Shown: piece by piece, positions 12,446 through 28,260 of the stretch | How the letters are laid out: every line of letters starts with the position of its first letter | Position numbering within the stretch: position 1 is the first letter of the stretch | Origin: Plasmodium brasilianum | Lineage: Eukaryota; Apicomplexa; Aconoidasida; Haemosporida; Plasmodiidae | Assembly (NCBI RefSeq): GCF_023973825.1 | Contig: NC_090126.1 | Coordinates: 248,001-312,000, forward strand | Reading direction: 5' to 3' | Length of the DNA stretch: 64,000 bases | The notes under the pieces: generated by a model | The model's input: the letters and a program-made list of their open reading frames with translations, nothing else | What the model was told of the DNA's origin: nothing | Databases searched by the model: none | Made by a program: the position numbers and the translations under genes

Positions 12446-15400
12446 GAATGTTCAATCGAACGAATGTTTTAAGAAAAATTAATATATATCTACTGATATA
12501 TTGTTATATATATATATTTTTACATAGAGAAAAACTTAAATTTAGTTTAAGAAAATATTAATTTTTTTTTTATAATAATTCTATTAAATACATACATATT
12601 ATTAAAATATTATAATCATAGTTTTATTTTTATTTTATTGTTTTTTTTTTGTTTGATCTAATAATTCGTTATATATGAAAAAATGAATTTTTTATATAAA
12701 TAGCTATTATCTATTTTTTTATTGTTATAATGCATATTGTAAAAATTTTTAATAATGCTGAATTATATATTAATGCATTATGGCTAGAAACATTAATTAC
12801 TTTAAATATTACAAATATATCAATTTATGTTTTCGTGTAATGTAATGGATTAATTTCTTTTTTTAATAAATATTATTTTAAAATTATTCTAGGTAATAAT
12901 AATTATTATAAATAATTATTTAATACTAAGATGTTTTACTATAATGCATTATAATAATATTATAAAAAAGTTATTATAGAAAAAAAGTATTTGCCTATTA
13001 AAATAAACAATAACATAATAATAAATTATACATTTAATAAGATAAAAAGTGACAAATATTTTTCGTAGAGAAGGAGATTTAATAATAAAAGCGCAAAATT
13101 CTTAAAAAAATTTCAAATATATGGGTACAGTAGTTATAAAATAGTACTAATTTATTGTATTTTCGTAATTTTTAAAGTTTCTGCAAATAATTATCACACA
13201 CTTTAATTCTAAAATCTTATATTCGGATATAAATAATGGAAATTTCTTCAAAACAAGCATTTACAATGTTAAATTATAAACATTTAACATTATAAGTTAC
13301 ATTAAAATATTAGTAAGTGTACTTCATTTAACTAATGTCGAACTTGCATTCGTTGTATATAATGTATTTGAGAAAAAATCTATTCATAAAAAATTTATTT
13401 CGCATATATTAAACACTAAAAATTATATATATATTACCTTTTTTCTAAAGTATTAGTAAAAAAAAAAAAAAAAGCGATTGAATACTTTTATATTTATAAT
13501 ATAATAGAAATATAACTCCATATAATATTTAAATAAACCTACGATAAAATGAAATATTTATTGCAATATATTTATTTATTCTTTTAAAGGATAATAAAAT
13601 AACTGTGGAATGTGGCATTTATAATATATTGTTACAAATATAAATACTCTTTTTATATTTGTTTTATATAATTCTATTTCTTAGTAATTATAAATAAAAA
13701 TATATAAATTATATTAAAATAAAATAAAGAATAATTATAATAATAGTACAAGATAGAAGTTTGAGATAAAATGTAAACTCTTTTAATTTATACAATGCTA
13801 TTCATTATAACTCCATTATCATATTTTAATACTTCATCTTAAATTTTGACATTCTTATTGAGTAAGTTATAAAGGTAAAAGTTTGTAACATTTAGATATG
13901 AATAGAAAATATTTATAGGTATATATAAAAAATATAATAATAATTTTTTATAAAAAATTTTGTTTTAAATATATTAAATTATTAAATATTAGAAAAAAAA
14001 AAAAATAATAAAATAAAATATGTGAATATTTTTTTTCTTTGCCATTTACATATTATTACATATATGTATATCATATTATCATTAATTTAAATAGAATAAA
14101 AATATATTTAACTTAAACTTTAGTAAGAACTAAGTACATGGTGGTAATTGTATTTGCTTTGTAGATGAATGGTTGATTTACCAAATTAGTTTTGTACAAA
14201 AAAAAAAATTCCTTTTATTGGAAAATATATATATAAATCATTTAAATAAATATTTTTTTATTATATTCTTCGTAAAATTTGAGATGAATATTATTGTGCT
14301 TTTTAAAAATTAGGTGGTAATAGTACAAATATGTAAACGAATTTATTTTTTAAGGAACCATAATTTAGCATCTTTTGTAATAAATATATTATTCATATAA
14401 AATTGATATATATTATTATTTTAAAAAAAAAAATTAAGAAATATCATTACAAGTAATATATATAAAATCCCAATTTGATATGACATAAATATTTTTATTA
14501 CATTATATTATTATTATAAAATAAAAATAATGTTAAAATTTTATATGTAGTCTATTTTTATTTCTAATAATCAATTTTATAGAACATTATAAGTATATAT
14601 TAAATAATACTAATACAAAAAAGATATTTTTTTTGTTAACTATTATAATATTAAATAAAATTAAACTTGATATTATCTACAAGTAAAATGGACAAAAAAA
14701 AAAAAAAAATAATAAACTTTTAGTCTTTTAAGATTTAGTATTTTTCATAAATTATATGCTACTACTGTTAATATAAAATTTCCCAAAAAATAAGCTTTAT
14801 ATAACGTAATAGTATTGTATACAATGTATTTTATTTATATTTTTAAATTATTTCATCTTTCATTTATTAAAATTTTTATTATTCTCGTAGTTTCTATTTA
14901 TTTATATGTAACCATAATTTATGTATATAACTACAATGCCTGAGGGCACTAAATAATACAATGCAACTAGCAGATTGCAGACATAAAAATAAAATGAAAT
15001 TTATAAAAAATTTAAGTGCAAATTAAACTTAATTTTGATAAATCATATTTAAGTATATAGCTGATAGCGTAAATTAATACCATCTATTATTTTACTTTAT
15101 TTCTGCCTTAATAACCACGTTCATTGTTCAAAATATGTTTTAAAAAGTTATTGAAGTAGCTATATTTTTAATTTGGAACGAATGTACTTAAATTTCACAA
15201 TAAATTTACATAATTACTATAATTTATTTAATGTAGTACTAAAAATTTGCATTTGGAGAAAAAAATTTGAAATTATAGCTAACCATGTTAATACAATTTA
15301 AAATATATTATATATCTAAATCATATTAAATAAATAAAATATATACGTTTAAATGATTGAAAATTAATTCTGAATGAGTTAATGCATCAAACTTTTTAAA

Positions 15401-18400
15401 CAATATTAGTAATAAAAATAAACATAATTAAATAAAAAACATAACAACTTATTTCTATTAATTTTATTATAACATTTTTAATAATATATACTTTTAGCAA
15501 ATTTACCTTTTAGTAATACAGCTGTAACTTTTTATAAATTTGAAAGAGTCAAAAAATTGATTAGCCATTTTAATAAACTTTAAAACATCCACATCAAGCA
15601 AAACATATTTTCATATATTACATAATATAATTTAATAATGTTTTCATTTATATTTATGTATGTATTAGAGTAAAATCTTGAATATATTAAAAAGTGCTAA
15701 TTATATTCTATTATTCAATATATTAAATATTATAAGATTATTAGGGAAACAGATAAAAGGGAGACATATTTAAAAAATAGCGTAAATATTAAAAGAAATA
15801 ACACTAAAATATGAAAAATAAAATAATAATAAAAATATATATATAAATTATAATTATTTTTTTTTATAAATATATATATATATTATAGTATTTGTATATA
15901 TTTAATAGTTGTCTTCATAAGGATTTCATTCGAAACGTAAAATTGAGAAAAAAAAATTATCTTTATCTGCTTAATACATAATGAAAAGGGAAATCAATAC
16001 CACACATGTATTAATAAAAACATATATTTTTTTTTTGATTAAATAATTTTTAGTGAAATATATTTTTTAAAATCAATATTATTAAATTTGTTAAAATAAA
16101 ATAATAATGTAATTAAGTTGAACCATATATATTATGTTCACTATTGCTTAATTTATTTCATTGGACAAGCATATATAAAAACGAATATAAAAAAATTATT
16201 TATAATTTTTGTTTTTCTCTCTCGTAATATACTTTTATATAATTAAAAATTTATAGCTTACTTTATATTTCTCATAATAATTGTTATAGATATATTTTTT
16301 TATTCAATTAATTTGAAAAGATAATGAAAAGTATTCTATACAAAATATCTTGTGTTTACTGAAGTTAAGGCTATCTCGTACAAAGTATATTTTAAGTAAT
16401 TTGTATATAATTCTGTGTTTACACATATTTTCTTGTTATATCTTATTTTTTTATGGTAGAAACAAAGATTAAAAAGAAGAACAATACGAAGTATATAAAA
16501 AAGGAAACATTAAGAAAAACATATTCTTTGTGATAGTGCAAACATGATTAATCCAAATTGTCAAAAGTATACTAAGAATAACATAACTTATAAATAAGTT
16601 TTTTTCTCTTCATATTAGAACAACAGAATAAAAAAAGATCTCCAAAATGAAAACATAATTTAAGTAGCTATATGCTCTATTTATTTATTTTTTTTTTTTT
16701 TTAATTCTTTTTGCTTAATTACCTCCCAACATTATATATAACGAAAGCGTAAATTTATGTTTTCAATGAACATTTTTCGTAAACCTAACAAATATTTCTG
16801 TCACATAATTTTTTTCATTAAAATATGTATCATTTCTCCTAATTTAAATATTATAATTTAGACCTTCATTATAATTATTTAATATAATATTTTAAAAGAA
16901 ATGCCTGATCAGACAAAAGGCATGAAATTTTATGCAGAATATCATAAAGGATAATTTACAATACTATTTCTAATACAGAAAACTTATTCAGTATATTACG
17001 ATTTATTGATATATCAATTAAATATTTGTACTGTTTGAAGCTTTTAATTTTAGTTTTTTTATTGTAAGTTTCTATTTCATGAAACAGATATTCAAATAAG
17101 TACAAAATTTTCAACATTCTTGCAATATTTTCATTTAATGAAACAAATATTTGTTAAGCGCTTCCCTCTAATTTTTCTAGTCACATTAGAATTAACGAGT
17201 TATTATAAATCAATATAAGGCACTAGTCTAGAAAATTTGGATTCATCTTGAACATATTTTAATTTATAATAAAAAACTTATGTATATAGTGCGGCATTAT
17301 TTATATATATCAAAATAATAGAAAAAAGAAATCAACGTTTATGTGATTATATTCTAGAATGTAGATCATTCAATAATAAAATTTGAAAACACTAAAATTA
17401 ATGGGGGAAATAAAAAACATTTCAATAAATATGAAAGTACTTCTATCATTTTATTTGGTATTTTATTAGTTTACATATAATATATATATATAAGAATTAT
17501 TTGAATAAACTTAATTTTTTCCTGTGCATCATAAGTATAAAAGTTAAATTATTACATAAACTATTAATGTTTTGCTTATTTGTCGTATTTTAAAATGATA
17601 TGAAAATAAAAATGAACAAGCATTAAACATATATATGTACTATACAATTTACCTTTAAATGGGCATTTAATAATACGCAAAAATAACTTATTTTTATACA
17701 AAAATTAAATAATACAGGCAATGAAATAATGAAATTCAAAATAATAATCATAAAAAATATACAGTTGTACTATATATACTTCATGTTTATATATGCAATT
17801 ATTTTCATTATAAATTTTATTTTATGATTGTTATTATTTTTAATAAATACGTAAAGCATTATTGTTATAGACATATATTTTAAATTTTGTTTCTTTTCTG
17901 TAATGGATCATACATAAAAATTGCTGTTTAAAAATTTAATGCTTTCTCAATGATGAACCAGTTTGTACTTTTACCTTTATTAAATTAAAATTTCATAAAT
18001 AAGAGGATAGAGGGTATGTATCTATAATTAAATATAATTCCATACAATATACTATTATGATAGTATTATGTAAATTAATATAAAATTGTAAAAAATAAAA
18101 TATAAAATTACACTCACAAAATATTCAAAGAAAAATTAAAAAATCAAGTATAATATTAAAGACGATAGGTAGAAATGGTCAGTGTATGTTATAAAATACG
18201 TATATATAGATCCTCAAAAGAACAGATTAAATTTAAATTATTATTGCACAAAAGCTCCCTTGCTATATTGTTATGTGAAATATAAAAAAAAATCGCAATA
18301 ATATGATGAAGTAGAATATAAATTCAGTTGAATGAATAAAAAAAACATACATGTACAAAATTAATAAAATAAAAAGTATAACGAAATACAACTGATGCGA

Positions 18401-21400
18401 AATATATATAGAGAATTTGTATAGTTAATGAACTCAATCTGATACAAATACATTGTTTATACAGATAAAAAAAAAATTGTAGATATAGTAAAGAAAAAAA
18501 AATTATAAATTGAATTATGGTTATATTTTTTTCTAGAGCACATTACATTCATATAAAAGTTAAAAACTCATATTAACTATTATAATAATAATGAAAAAGG
18601 ATAAAATAATACACTTCAGATATATAATATAAAAAAAAGAAAAAAAGCATATAGTCATGTCAATTAAAAGGTATAAATGAATTAATATGTAATATGAAAA
18701 CGTAAACAAGATATAATATTTTAACATATAACAAAATTTATGTTATAATTACGGTTGTATGAACAAAAAATTTTAGAGTTAGTTATTATAAAAAAAAAAA
18801 AATACTACAAAAACATTAAACAAATAAAACTTGATTAATTAAATTATATAAATCTATTCATATCATTGAAATTGTTCTAATTTTATGATAAGCAATCTAA
18901 GGACTACATGAAAAAAAATATTTATAAAATTTCTTTTATGTATAACCCGTAATGAAAAATAAGGTCTAATTAACATGCATATAATAATAAAACATTAATT
19001 TATTATAATACACTAAAATGTATAAATATACAATAAATTCAGATTTTAAAATAATAGTATTATTATTTAATAATAATGGGTATAATTTTATATTTATAAA
19101 AATATATATACTTGCTTTATTTAATATATTCTATATCTGTGCTATAACTGCATGAAACTAAAAGAATTATCCTTTATCATTTTTTTATTATGATTAATAT
19201 ATATTATTCATTAATTTTTACATTATGTGCAAAAGAAAAAACAGAAATATTAATTAAAATGTATAAATTGTGTAATATGATAAAAAACTTATTTTTTATA
19301 ATTTTTTTCGTATATACGAAAAATAAAATATTATTTAAACATTTGCCCAAATTTAATAAATGTTATCTAGAGTTCATAATTTAGTTTCTCCATAAATTTG
19401 TCATTACATTTTTATATTTTAATAAAAATAATAAAATATTATAATCCCTTTTTACCCTTTTAATATAATGCATTTTAATAATCCTTATAAGATATTTTAT
19501 TTAAAATATAATATCTCATATATTTATTTTATGTGTTTATATATAGTGTTTTTAATTATTGAAAATAAATCTTTTACATAATGCCAATTCTAATATGTAA
19601 GGGAAAAATAATTCGTCTTTTTTATATTATGATGGAGGGAAATAGTTGAAATAGTTTTTCCGTAATTTTATGTGGGTCATTTTTTTTTTTTATTAATGTT
19701 ATTTTTATATATAGAACTTTTTTACAATAAATATTACCTTTATACAACAAAATATTCTACATTTATCAAGTGCTATATATACCAAATTTTATAATACTTT
19801 TTTCATTTTATTTAAATATAAAGAGTATTATATATATATATTTTTCAATATGGTAGTGCATTACATAATATTATAGCTAATAGATGAAAGATAGCTAAAA
19901 TAAATTTAATCGATTAGCTTAAATATTAAAAAAATATATTTATTGAAGAGTAACGTTTCTTTTTTATATAAAATTTTCTTTAATGCATGCTAAAGATGGA
20001 AAAAATGATATTTAAATAAAGATATCAGAAAAGAAATATTATAAGGACAGGAATTTTAAATATAGTATCTTTAATTTTTAAACATTAGCTGTGTTATTTA
20101 AAAATAGCATAAATTAGTATATTAAAAAACATTATTTTGATATATAATAATATATTTTACCCCCATATATACATTTTTAATTTTTACTTTAACTTAACCT
20201 AATTAAAAATATTCATTTCATATAATATAAATGTTGCTATTATAAGTTAGTTATAATCTATAATTTTATTTTTTATATGAAGCTATTTATATATACCCAT
20301 ACTGTATATATTAATTTAATTATTATTTTTTCTTGTATATTTTAATCCTTAAAATTTTCACAACATGAAGTTTGTACTGTTTATTATTTTAAAAAATCAT
20401 AGACGGTTTATTATAAGAATTTACTATATCTATTGAAGTTTAATAAGAATTTAAATCTATCAAAAGAACAATATATATAGATATTATTATGTTGTTTTCT
20501 TTCCTTTTCAGGTTTCTTATTTTAAATTTGTATTTTCACTTATTATATATGTAGAATAAAATAAAAATTTGTTAACTGTAAAAATTGTGGTCATTAGTGT
20601 AGTAACGTTGAAATATATAATAAAAAGTTTCAACTTTTTAAAGATTTATGTATAATGATATCATAAGAACTAATAAGTTTATATAATATTTTGAAAAATG
20701 AGTATAACTTTCCATATTGTTGTTCATATTTAAATCGCAATAAATATAAGCTGTTATGAAATATATTTAATACGAATTCAAAATTTACTCTTTACGTTCA
20801 TGTTAAAAACTATTTTAATAATATATATTGTAACATTAATAGTAGAAATCAGATAAAGAATAAATCCTGACACATTCATTTTTATTATAATTTACATAAA
20901 GGTAAATATTAGTAAGATTGGAAAGATTTACGTGATTACATTAAAACCTATAATACAGTTAACAATAAAATCACTTCTATTAATTATAAATATAAAATGT
21001 ATTATAAATTTTTTACTTATTTAAATTTACCACGTTAAACATATAAAAAGGAATGTTGTTATAAATATTTCTTTTAGAATTCATGTTAATATTATTGCGA
21101 ACGTGATAATAAGTGTAATAACAAAATTTTCATATATAAATTAATATTTAAATTTTGCATATATAGCAAAAGTCCGTTCCATACAAATTTTGGTGAACTA
21201 ATTGAAAATAAATTGTATTCTCAAATATATAATCCACAATTTAGCACTTCACTTGTATATTTAAAATGAAGAAAAAGAGACTGCCGCACTTCTTAAATAT
21301 CATGTGTATTGGTATTTATTAATAACGATTAGTAAGTTGACTACAAAAACGGATTTCTATATAAAATCCTGAAAAGTAAAGAATTACCTTTTAATTTTTA

Positions 21401-22388
21401 TGATTCGTTTTAAATTATTGTGTTAATATATATCTCATTTGACATAATATAAATTGTATTTTTCTTTTAGTATGAATTAAATAATAATGAAATATAAAAA
21501 TAAAAATACTATTTGGTGAAGTCATAATTTAATTTAATATAAATTTTATAATTATAAACCAATTTTATATATTTTTTTTAATTATTATACGTTCATTTGT
21601 TTATTTCCATTGAATTTTATACATATAAAGAGGCGTTAATGGGACAAAAAAAAAATTAAGCAGATAACTTAAGAAGATCATAATTATGAATTACGTACTG
21701 ATGGCTAGTAGTGTTCCCACATAAATTTGAGCAAAACTATAAGTGATCTCATTTATAGTCATGCATAAATATTCCTACTACAAGGCCACATGTAACATTT
21801 AACAGTTAAAGACAACATCATTCAAATTATTGAGCAATGAGTGAAATTTTGAATTTTATTAAAATACAATGGAACAAATAATAATACAAATGTAAAACAA
21901 ATCTAGTTATAAATAATATAAATTCTTTTTATTTTTTCGAATGTTTTTATTTTAAGATTTTCCTTTTTTTATTTATATAACAATATTACTAGTGTTGTTT
22001 TTAATGTTTTTGTTTCTTATTTTCTCTTTCTTTTTTTTCATTTTTGTAATAAACACTACATCATAATATTGTGTAAAAGGATCAGTATTATTACTTTATA
22101 ATCTTGCGCTGTATAAATAAATTTTAAAATTATTTATTTTATATTATAAAGAAAATCTCACATGTAAGTGGATTTTTCTTCTATTTACTCGTACAGTAGT
22201 ATTATATTTAACTTAACCTTTAGTTTGAATAATTCTTTTATTATTATATTTGAAACTTTTATTCACATGTTTTTGTTTCTTTATTTTATATTCATCTTAT
22301 TTATTAGTGAATTTCCCCTTATGTGTAACATTTATTCTACTGAGTATTCGATTTTGTAATTAAACTAATATAAACTGTAATTTTTGTA

Positions 22389-23351
22389 TTAAGCGTCTCC
22401 TTGAGGATAATAACCTATATTATGAAATCCTCGTTCATAATTTCTATCTTCTTCTTTTCTATGTTTTGTAAGAATTCTTTTGTCTCTTCTTCACGTTAGT
22501 TAAGTTCATTTATTTTTTTCCTTTGTAAACTATTACGTAATCAAGATTTCATTGGAGTAAACTACATGATAAAAAAAAATATGTGTATAAATGTACACAA
22601 AAATATTATTGTGTTGTTCTGGTAAATTACTATGAAAACGAATTATGCAAACTATGGTGCATTATTTACGCTATTAAGTATAATTTTCATTAACCTTATA
22701 TAAAATGAATGAAGTATAAGATGTTATTAGTGCAACAACTATTGTTACACTGGAAACAAATACATAATCATTTTTCATGGATAATAAAAGTAATGCTAAA
22801 CTTTGACAGCCAGTTCCTTTATAATATTTTTATTCATATACTTCCTTAATATTTTTTAACTCCAAATAGAAAGCGTTCTCACTCTTTCTGACGTTTCATG
22901 TAATTTTCATAATAAAACTTATAATATTTTCTATAATTTTCACAATTAATGCCATTATATTCATCTTCATGACTATTATAATTGTTAAAACGCATATATT
23001 AATAGTATACATCTGTAAGCTTTTTCAAAGTATTAGAACTAATTTTTTATATACTTTTTTGCTTATATATATTACTTTTCTTTAGAAAAAAATATCTTTA
23101 ACCGTTAAACCAATTCCCGCTCTTACTATAAGCTTCATCACTATTTATCCAATAGTTCAAGCATTTACATGGTTTTTGTCCATCAGATAGACACTTATTT
23201 ATACAACTTAAGTATGAAGCAAACTTTTAACATGGAAGGACGAAAATATTATAACTATTTAAGATATTTGAACATGTACCATTACAAACAGATAAATTAC
23301 TACTTCTATCATAATTTGGGTCACCTCTATCAATTTCATCTTTATATTTAA
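22389..23351 (-). pseudogene. PIR family variant antigen gene, decayed full-length copy
   Basis: Reading the minus strand from 23351 gives the N-terminal ectodomain pattern of PIR proteins. A charged start (YKDEIDRGDPNYDRSS) leads to cysteines and then to CKCLNYWINSDEAY near 23173-23130, matching the C-x-YLNYWLN hallmark. Further down come NCENYRKYYKFYYENY and FYLELKNIKEVYE, a hydrophobic segment with FILYKV (about 22780-22690) in the place of the usual membrane segment and FLLYKFTP, and a charged cytoplasmic end finishing at a stop at 22389 (GYYPQGDA). Stops occur after the first cysteine block and elsewhere, and at least two frame changes are needed, so it cannot make a full protein. Order and spacing match a complete PIR gene. 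PIR proteins are variable proteins exported to the infected-cell surface or cytoplasm. The frame at plus 22168-22359 lies just downstream of this pseudogene and looks like chance open sequence. Confidence 0.85.
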
Positions 23352-26300
23352 GAAATTATTTCACAAAATTATTTTAAAAATAAAAAAAAATTATAATATA
23401 TAAACACCAAAAATCATATTTTCTTGAAAAACAAATATTTATTTCATTTCTAGAACAGAGAATTTTTGAAATACCATAATATATATAATTATTAAAGGAA
23501 AAAAATAAAATGTGCATTCTCCTCTACAAGGTTGGATGATGCTATATTTTAATGCACGTGAATTAGATAAAGAAAATTAAATTCTTATCAATGTATTGTT
23601 TATATAAGTAAAAAAATAATATATAATATGGTGATATATGATATATTCCTTTTTTTCGAATATATAACTTAATAATAAATACCTTAACAAAATTTTCTCT
23701 TTAATTATTGTTCAATTTTTAAATAAGTTAGTATACTTTGTATATTATAAATTATACTTTTTTTAATGTAGATATAATAATATGAAAAAAAAATTCCTTT
23801 ATTGTAATTAAAAATTGTTAAAGATAAAATTATTCTTTTCTATTATTTTCATTTATGCAAGGATTATATAGTTGTATTCATATGCTATAAGGAAAATTAA
23901 ATTAATTTTAGTATGTTTTCGTTTAAATTGCATATCATATAGGAATATCTATTTAGTAATCCTTTTTGACCTTGCAATATATAATAAAGTGATTAATTTT
24001 ATCTCTCTAAATAGCATGTAATATTCTTTTTTATTATTTTTTATTTGTTTTTAAGGTTAAAATAATACATTTCAATTTATTTCATTTAATTTTTATTATA
24101 TTTTATAATAATACATGCATTACTTAAGAAGGTAAACTTCACGATTAATAATTAAATTAAAATCAGCGAAATAGAAATATAACTGAAACGTAAATATAAA
24201 ATATAACAATATGTGATGTTTTTGTTAAATTAAAAATATGATTCTTCAAAAAATTAGTTTTTAATACAAATGCATTATTCTATAAATAGACTATATTTTA
24301 TAATTATAAAATAATCTCTCAATATTCTCCATTATTTTACAAAGGGAAGTTAAAGTTTCATTCTCTCCTTTATCACATTTGACTTATTGTAATATATGTA
24401 TTTATGATTGTATTATGAATATTTACACAAAAATTAGATATTACTGTACTGTAAATAGATTATATATATAAATTAAAAATAAAAATATCTTATAATTATT
24501 CTGAAGCCGTTAATAAATTTTAGTATTAAAACCTTTTTGAACATGCAGCATAATAAAAAAATATATTACTATATCAATCATAATTTATTATTATAATCTG
24601 CATAGTGTGCATCCTATTAGAATATATATTTATAAAACGTATTATATTTTCCATACATAATAAAATATTTGCGAAATATAGAATCATCATAATTTTCAGT
24701 TTTGTACACTTCACTGTTATTTCATTTATCACTCCTCTATATCGTGTGAGTTTTAATGTAACACAACATTTGTTCTAAAACTTTCATATAATATTAACAA
24801 ATTATTTTTACTTTTTTTTATATATTGTATTGTTCTAAAATATCTTATGTTTATATATATTTAATATAACGTACAAGGAAAGAGGTATTATTGTATTTTA
24901 ATTCCATTCATATAATTAACATAAAATAAAAATATATTTTGAAAAAAAATAGAAATGAAATAAAAAAATAAAATAAAAAAAATATACAAAACCTACAAAC
25001 TTTATTACTTCTTATTTTTAACTAAGATAGAAAAAATGAATACTTTCTTTATCCGTGTGTTAATAATAATAATAATCTACATAAGAATGTATTATCAAAG
25101 ATAATGTAATTAAGAATTAAATATCTATATATTATTAAAATATAATAATCCAATTATTCTATATAATTAATAAGTATAATAATTTAGAGCGACAAATTAG
25201 AATATTAAAAAAAAAAAAAAAAAAATTAAAATATCAGTATTTTTCTCTATCATCTTTAAATAAAATAGTATCATTTATAGTTCTATCAAAAGGAACATAA
25301 ATAAATGAAACATATACATATATAAAATATAAAATACGATAATATACCTTCTTACATTATTATTGTATCTATTAAAAAAAAATTAATAGTATTAATATAT
25401 TTCCATAACATACATGACATAAACCCAACATAAATTCCATCTTTATTTACATTATTTTTCTATTTGAAACATAATAAAAAAATTCTAAGCCATTAACTTT
25501 TAAAAAAAAATACTTCTTGTTAAATATATTATGATTACACAGCAAACGGATATATAACTTTTTAAAATATATATATGGCTAATATTATTATTTTAAAATA
25601 GTCTGCATACAAATTGTACTATTTTAAATACACAACATTATAAAATGTTCTATTTCTAGTAAATTAAAATATATACAAATAGAAAAAAGTACCATTTTAT
25701 ATATATAAAACATAAAGCATCAATTTAATAATACAATTATAATTAATAGGATTATGTGTTAATAAACATATTAGTTATAACAAAAATAGAATTTATTTGT
25801 AATGTATTTTAATTACCCATTTGTTATATTCCTTTTTGATATGCTCAGTTTTTTAAACTTCTGATATACACTTATCTATCGGTTATAAGTGCATTGTTCC
25901 TACAACTTCTAAATAAATACAATGTAATGATTAATTTTTTATTCATTACTATTTAAAAACGAAATTGTTATTCATAAATAGAAATATTTAATTTTTCTTT
26001 ATACAAGTATTGTTATCTCTGAATAATATTTATAAATATAAAAATAAAATAAATCAAAGGATGGACTGATAAATAAATAATTCCAAATAAAAATCTCCGT
26101 TCATCCTAATTTATATTTAAAATAATTTTCTGAATTGTTAATTCAACTAATAGAATTATATAGTTCGTTTTTTATGTGAAAATTTTAAATAATAATTTTG
26201 TTTCTTGTTATTTTATATTTCAATTTCAATATTATATTTTTAATTTTTATTTTATATTTTTTCAAAATTAAATATCATTGTTCCATAAAATATTAATAGT

Positions 26301-26472
26301 ACTATTCTAATATAATACTAAATGTTAATCGACGAAAAGATTAATTTAATCAATATTTACTTATTAAAATTTAAAAAAAAGCCCTGCATAGTGCATTAAC
26401 ATATTATGTACTTATATATTTTTATATATAGGTACTTATACTATCATATAATACATCATTTCATTTATTAAA
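23352..26472. other. A+T-rich spacer, no gene seen
   Basis: This stretch separates two PIR pseudogenes that point away from each other. It contains homopolymers, including about 19 A at 25207-25225, and no protein-like reading frame. Upstream promoter sequence of both former genes should lie here, but no motif is recognisable. Confidence 0.55.
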
Positions 26473-28260
26473 ATGTATCCAGAAGGTGAAGTTAACTTTT
26501 TAACACTGAAAAAACAAGTATATTTCAGTTCATTATTAAAAATAATTATATGTAACTTATTACGTAAATGGTATGATTCCCCTAAGTATAATGAAAAGTT
26601 TTCTTTTTGAAACAAAACCTTATGTGCATAAGTAATTTATTTTTTTCCTTTTATAGTACAGGGAAACAATTTACGTAAATTATCGTCGTGTAAAATAAAT
26701 GAAATGTTGAGCGATAAACTGCATAAAACTTTCACAGTAGTAACTGAAAAATATTCAAATTGTCAGAATAATTTTACAGAGAATTTAATATAGACCCTTG
26801 TAACAAATTTTTACGAAATTTAAAGTATATATCAAAAATAGATAATATAAAAGGATATAATAACAGTTTCTTAAATTACGAATACATGATGTGTCTTCAT
26901 TTAGGTGAAATGCTCTTAACTAAATAATAAAACTGTTCTGGACAAATTCTTATTAATTAATTGTTAAATATACAATATCCAATTAGTAATGAACCCAATG
27001 AATATCATTACTATTTTTATCTTCCCCATATACAACTATCAGAATGGAAAGAAAGAAATGAAAAGGAGAATTCTCACGATTATTTTAAAAATAGTTACAA
27101 TATTAAAAATACTATTTCTTGCGCAGTGGGGAAATTAAATATACATAAGTACTGCCTCAATTAAATTAAAAAAATTTATGCAAAGCATAAAGTTGAAAGT
27201 AAATCTGTGATGAGTAATTGCTTATTTATAGTTCAGCTTATTTTAAATTTCTTATAGAGAATATTACAGATAAACTATAATCTTAATTGGTTTATTAATC
27301 TAGAAAATATTTCCATATCTTAAACATAATGTCATCCCTTGAAAATACTTGCTTAAAGGCGAATATAAGGGATTCATTATTGCAATATAGCAAGATATAT
27401 TAAGTTAAGAAATTCTCCAAATTTTATGAATCCATGGAAGAAGGTATCATATTCTCATCGTGTTATAAAGATTTATTATTCTATAAATTTTATAATAAAA
27501 TATACTAAAAACCAGATACAATCCAAAAACATAAACCTGAAGTTACATACTCAAAAAATAGCATTCCATAAGTTTCTAATACTTATATCCGTGATACAGC
27601 TGTATTTATAAATAACACGTTAAAATTCTTTCCAATTCTTATTGTTATTCAGTTGTTTTAGTACTTACAAAAATTATCCTTTTTTTTCTTTTTCTACAAA
27701 GAAAACATAAATTACTCTTTAAAATGTAATCAAATATTTTACTATCTATAATTTAATTTTTTCAAAATTATATAATTAATAAATAAATTTACAACAAGTA
27801 CTTTACATTTTTTATATGTTCATTAGCTCATATCCTTTAGGTCCAAATTACGTGTAAAGATGATATGGAAAGAAATAAACAAAGACTTTCTTCAAATCGA
27901 TGTTGAGAAGCAATTAAAGGCTTATTAATTATAGTGTGTCTATAATAATCTGAATAACAAGAAATTATATTTTTATTATCATCATTTATAAGAAGCTTTT
28001 TCTGATAACACATAGAATATAATCTTATTTAGAAGTGATATTTTAACACTGTTATTAAAAAATCATTATACTGTAAAGAAATTATTTATAAAGATAGGTA
28101 ATGAAAAACTTTTTTAAGAAAACCTAATGAGGAAATTATATTTATAGACGCAATAAAAAATTAATTTTTATCTAACAAGAATGTAAAATGAGCATAATTA
28201 TGGATTTGATGAATTAATTTATATAACATTGTTTTAAAATTTTCAAATGTTCTATATATA
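26473..28260 (+). pseudogene. PIR-like variant antigen pseudogene
   Basis: The sequence is less A+T-skewed than its flanks and carries ordered coding pieces. An ATG at 26473 opens 45 codons with a hydrophobic LLKIIICNLL. An acceptor-like TTTTATAG at 26651-26656 is followed by LRKLSSCKINEMLSDKL, like the LPSxK start of PIR exon 2. Next comes DPCNKFLRNLKYISKIDN (about 26790-26850), a strong PIR-type motif, then a longer open stretch at 26961-27164 with LSEWKERNEKENSHDYF and KLNIHKYCLN. Later pieces (27380-27611) include KKFSKFYESMEEG and a hydrophobic end, and 27860-28260 carries further charged coding-like sequence. Each piece ends in stops or frame shifts. The first part fits PIR. The last part does not clearly match a PIR tail and could come from an STP1/SURFIN-type gene, so the 3' limit is approximate. 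Confidence 0.55.

Larger units (their letters stand above)
7900..22388. other. Long A+T-rich region without a supported gene
   Basis: About 14.5 kb contain only short, low-complexity reading frames (for example minus 10531-10752 and plus 19190-19384), homopolymers and (TA)n tracts such as 9993-10019. Two structured elements are listed separately: the inverted repeat at 8843-8902 and the tandem duplication at 12204-12445. A patch of less skewed sequence at about 21640-21840 has no reading frame that I can interpret. Confidence 0.55.

Noticed and set aside
19190..19384. Plus-strand frame of 64 codons starting at ATG with a hydrophobic stretch
   Set aside because: Could mimic a signal exon, but composition is chance-like and no downstream coding exon exists for kilobases.
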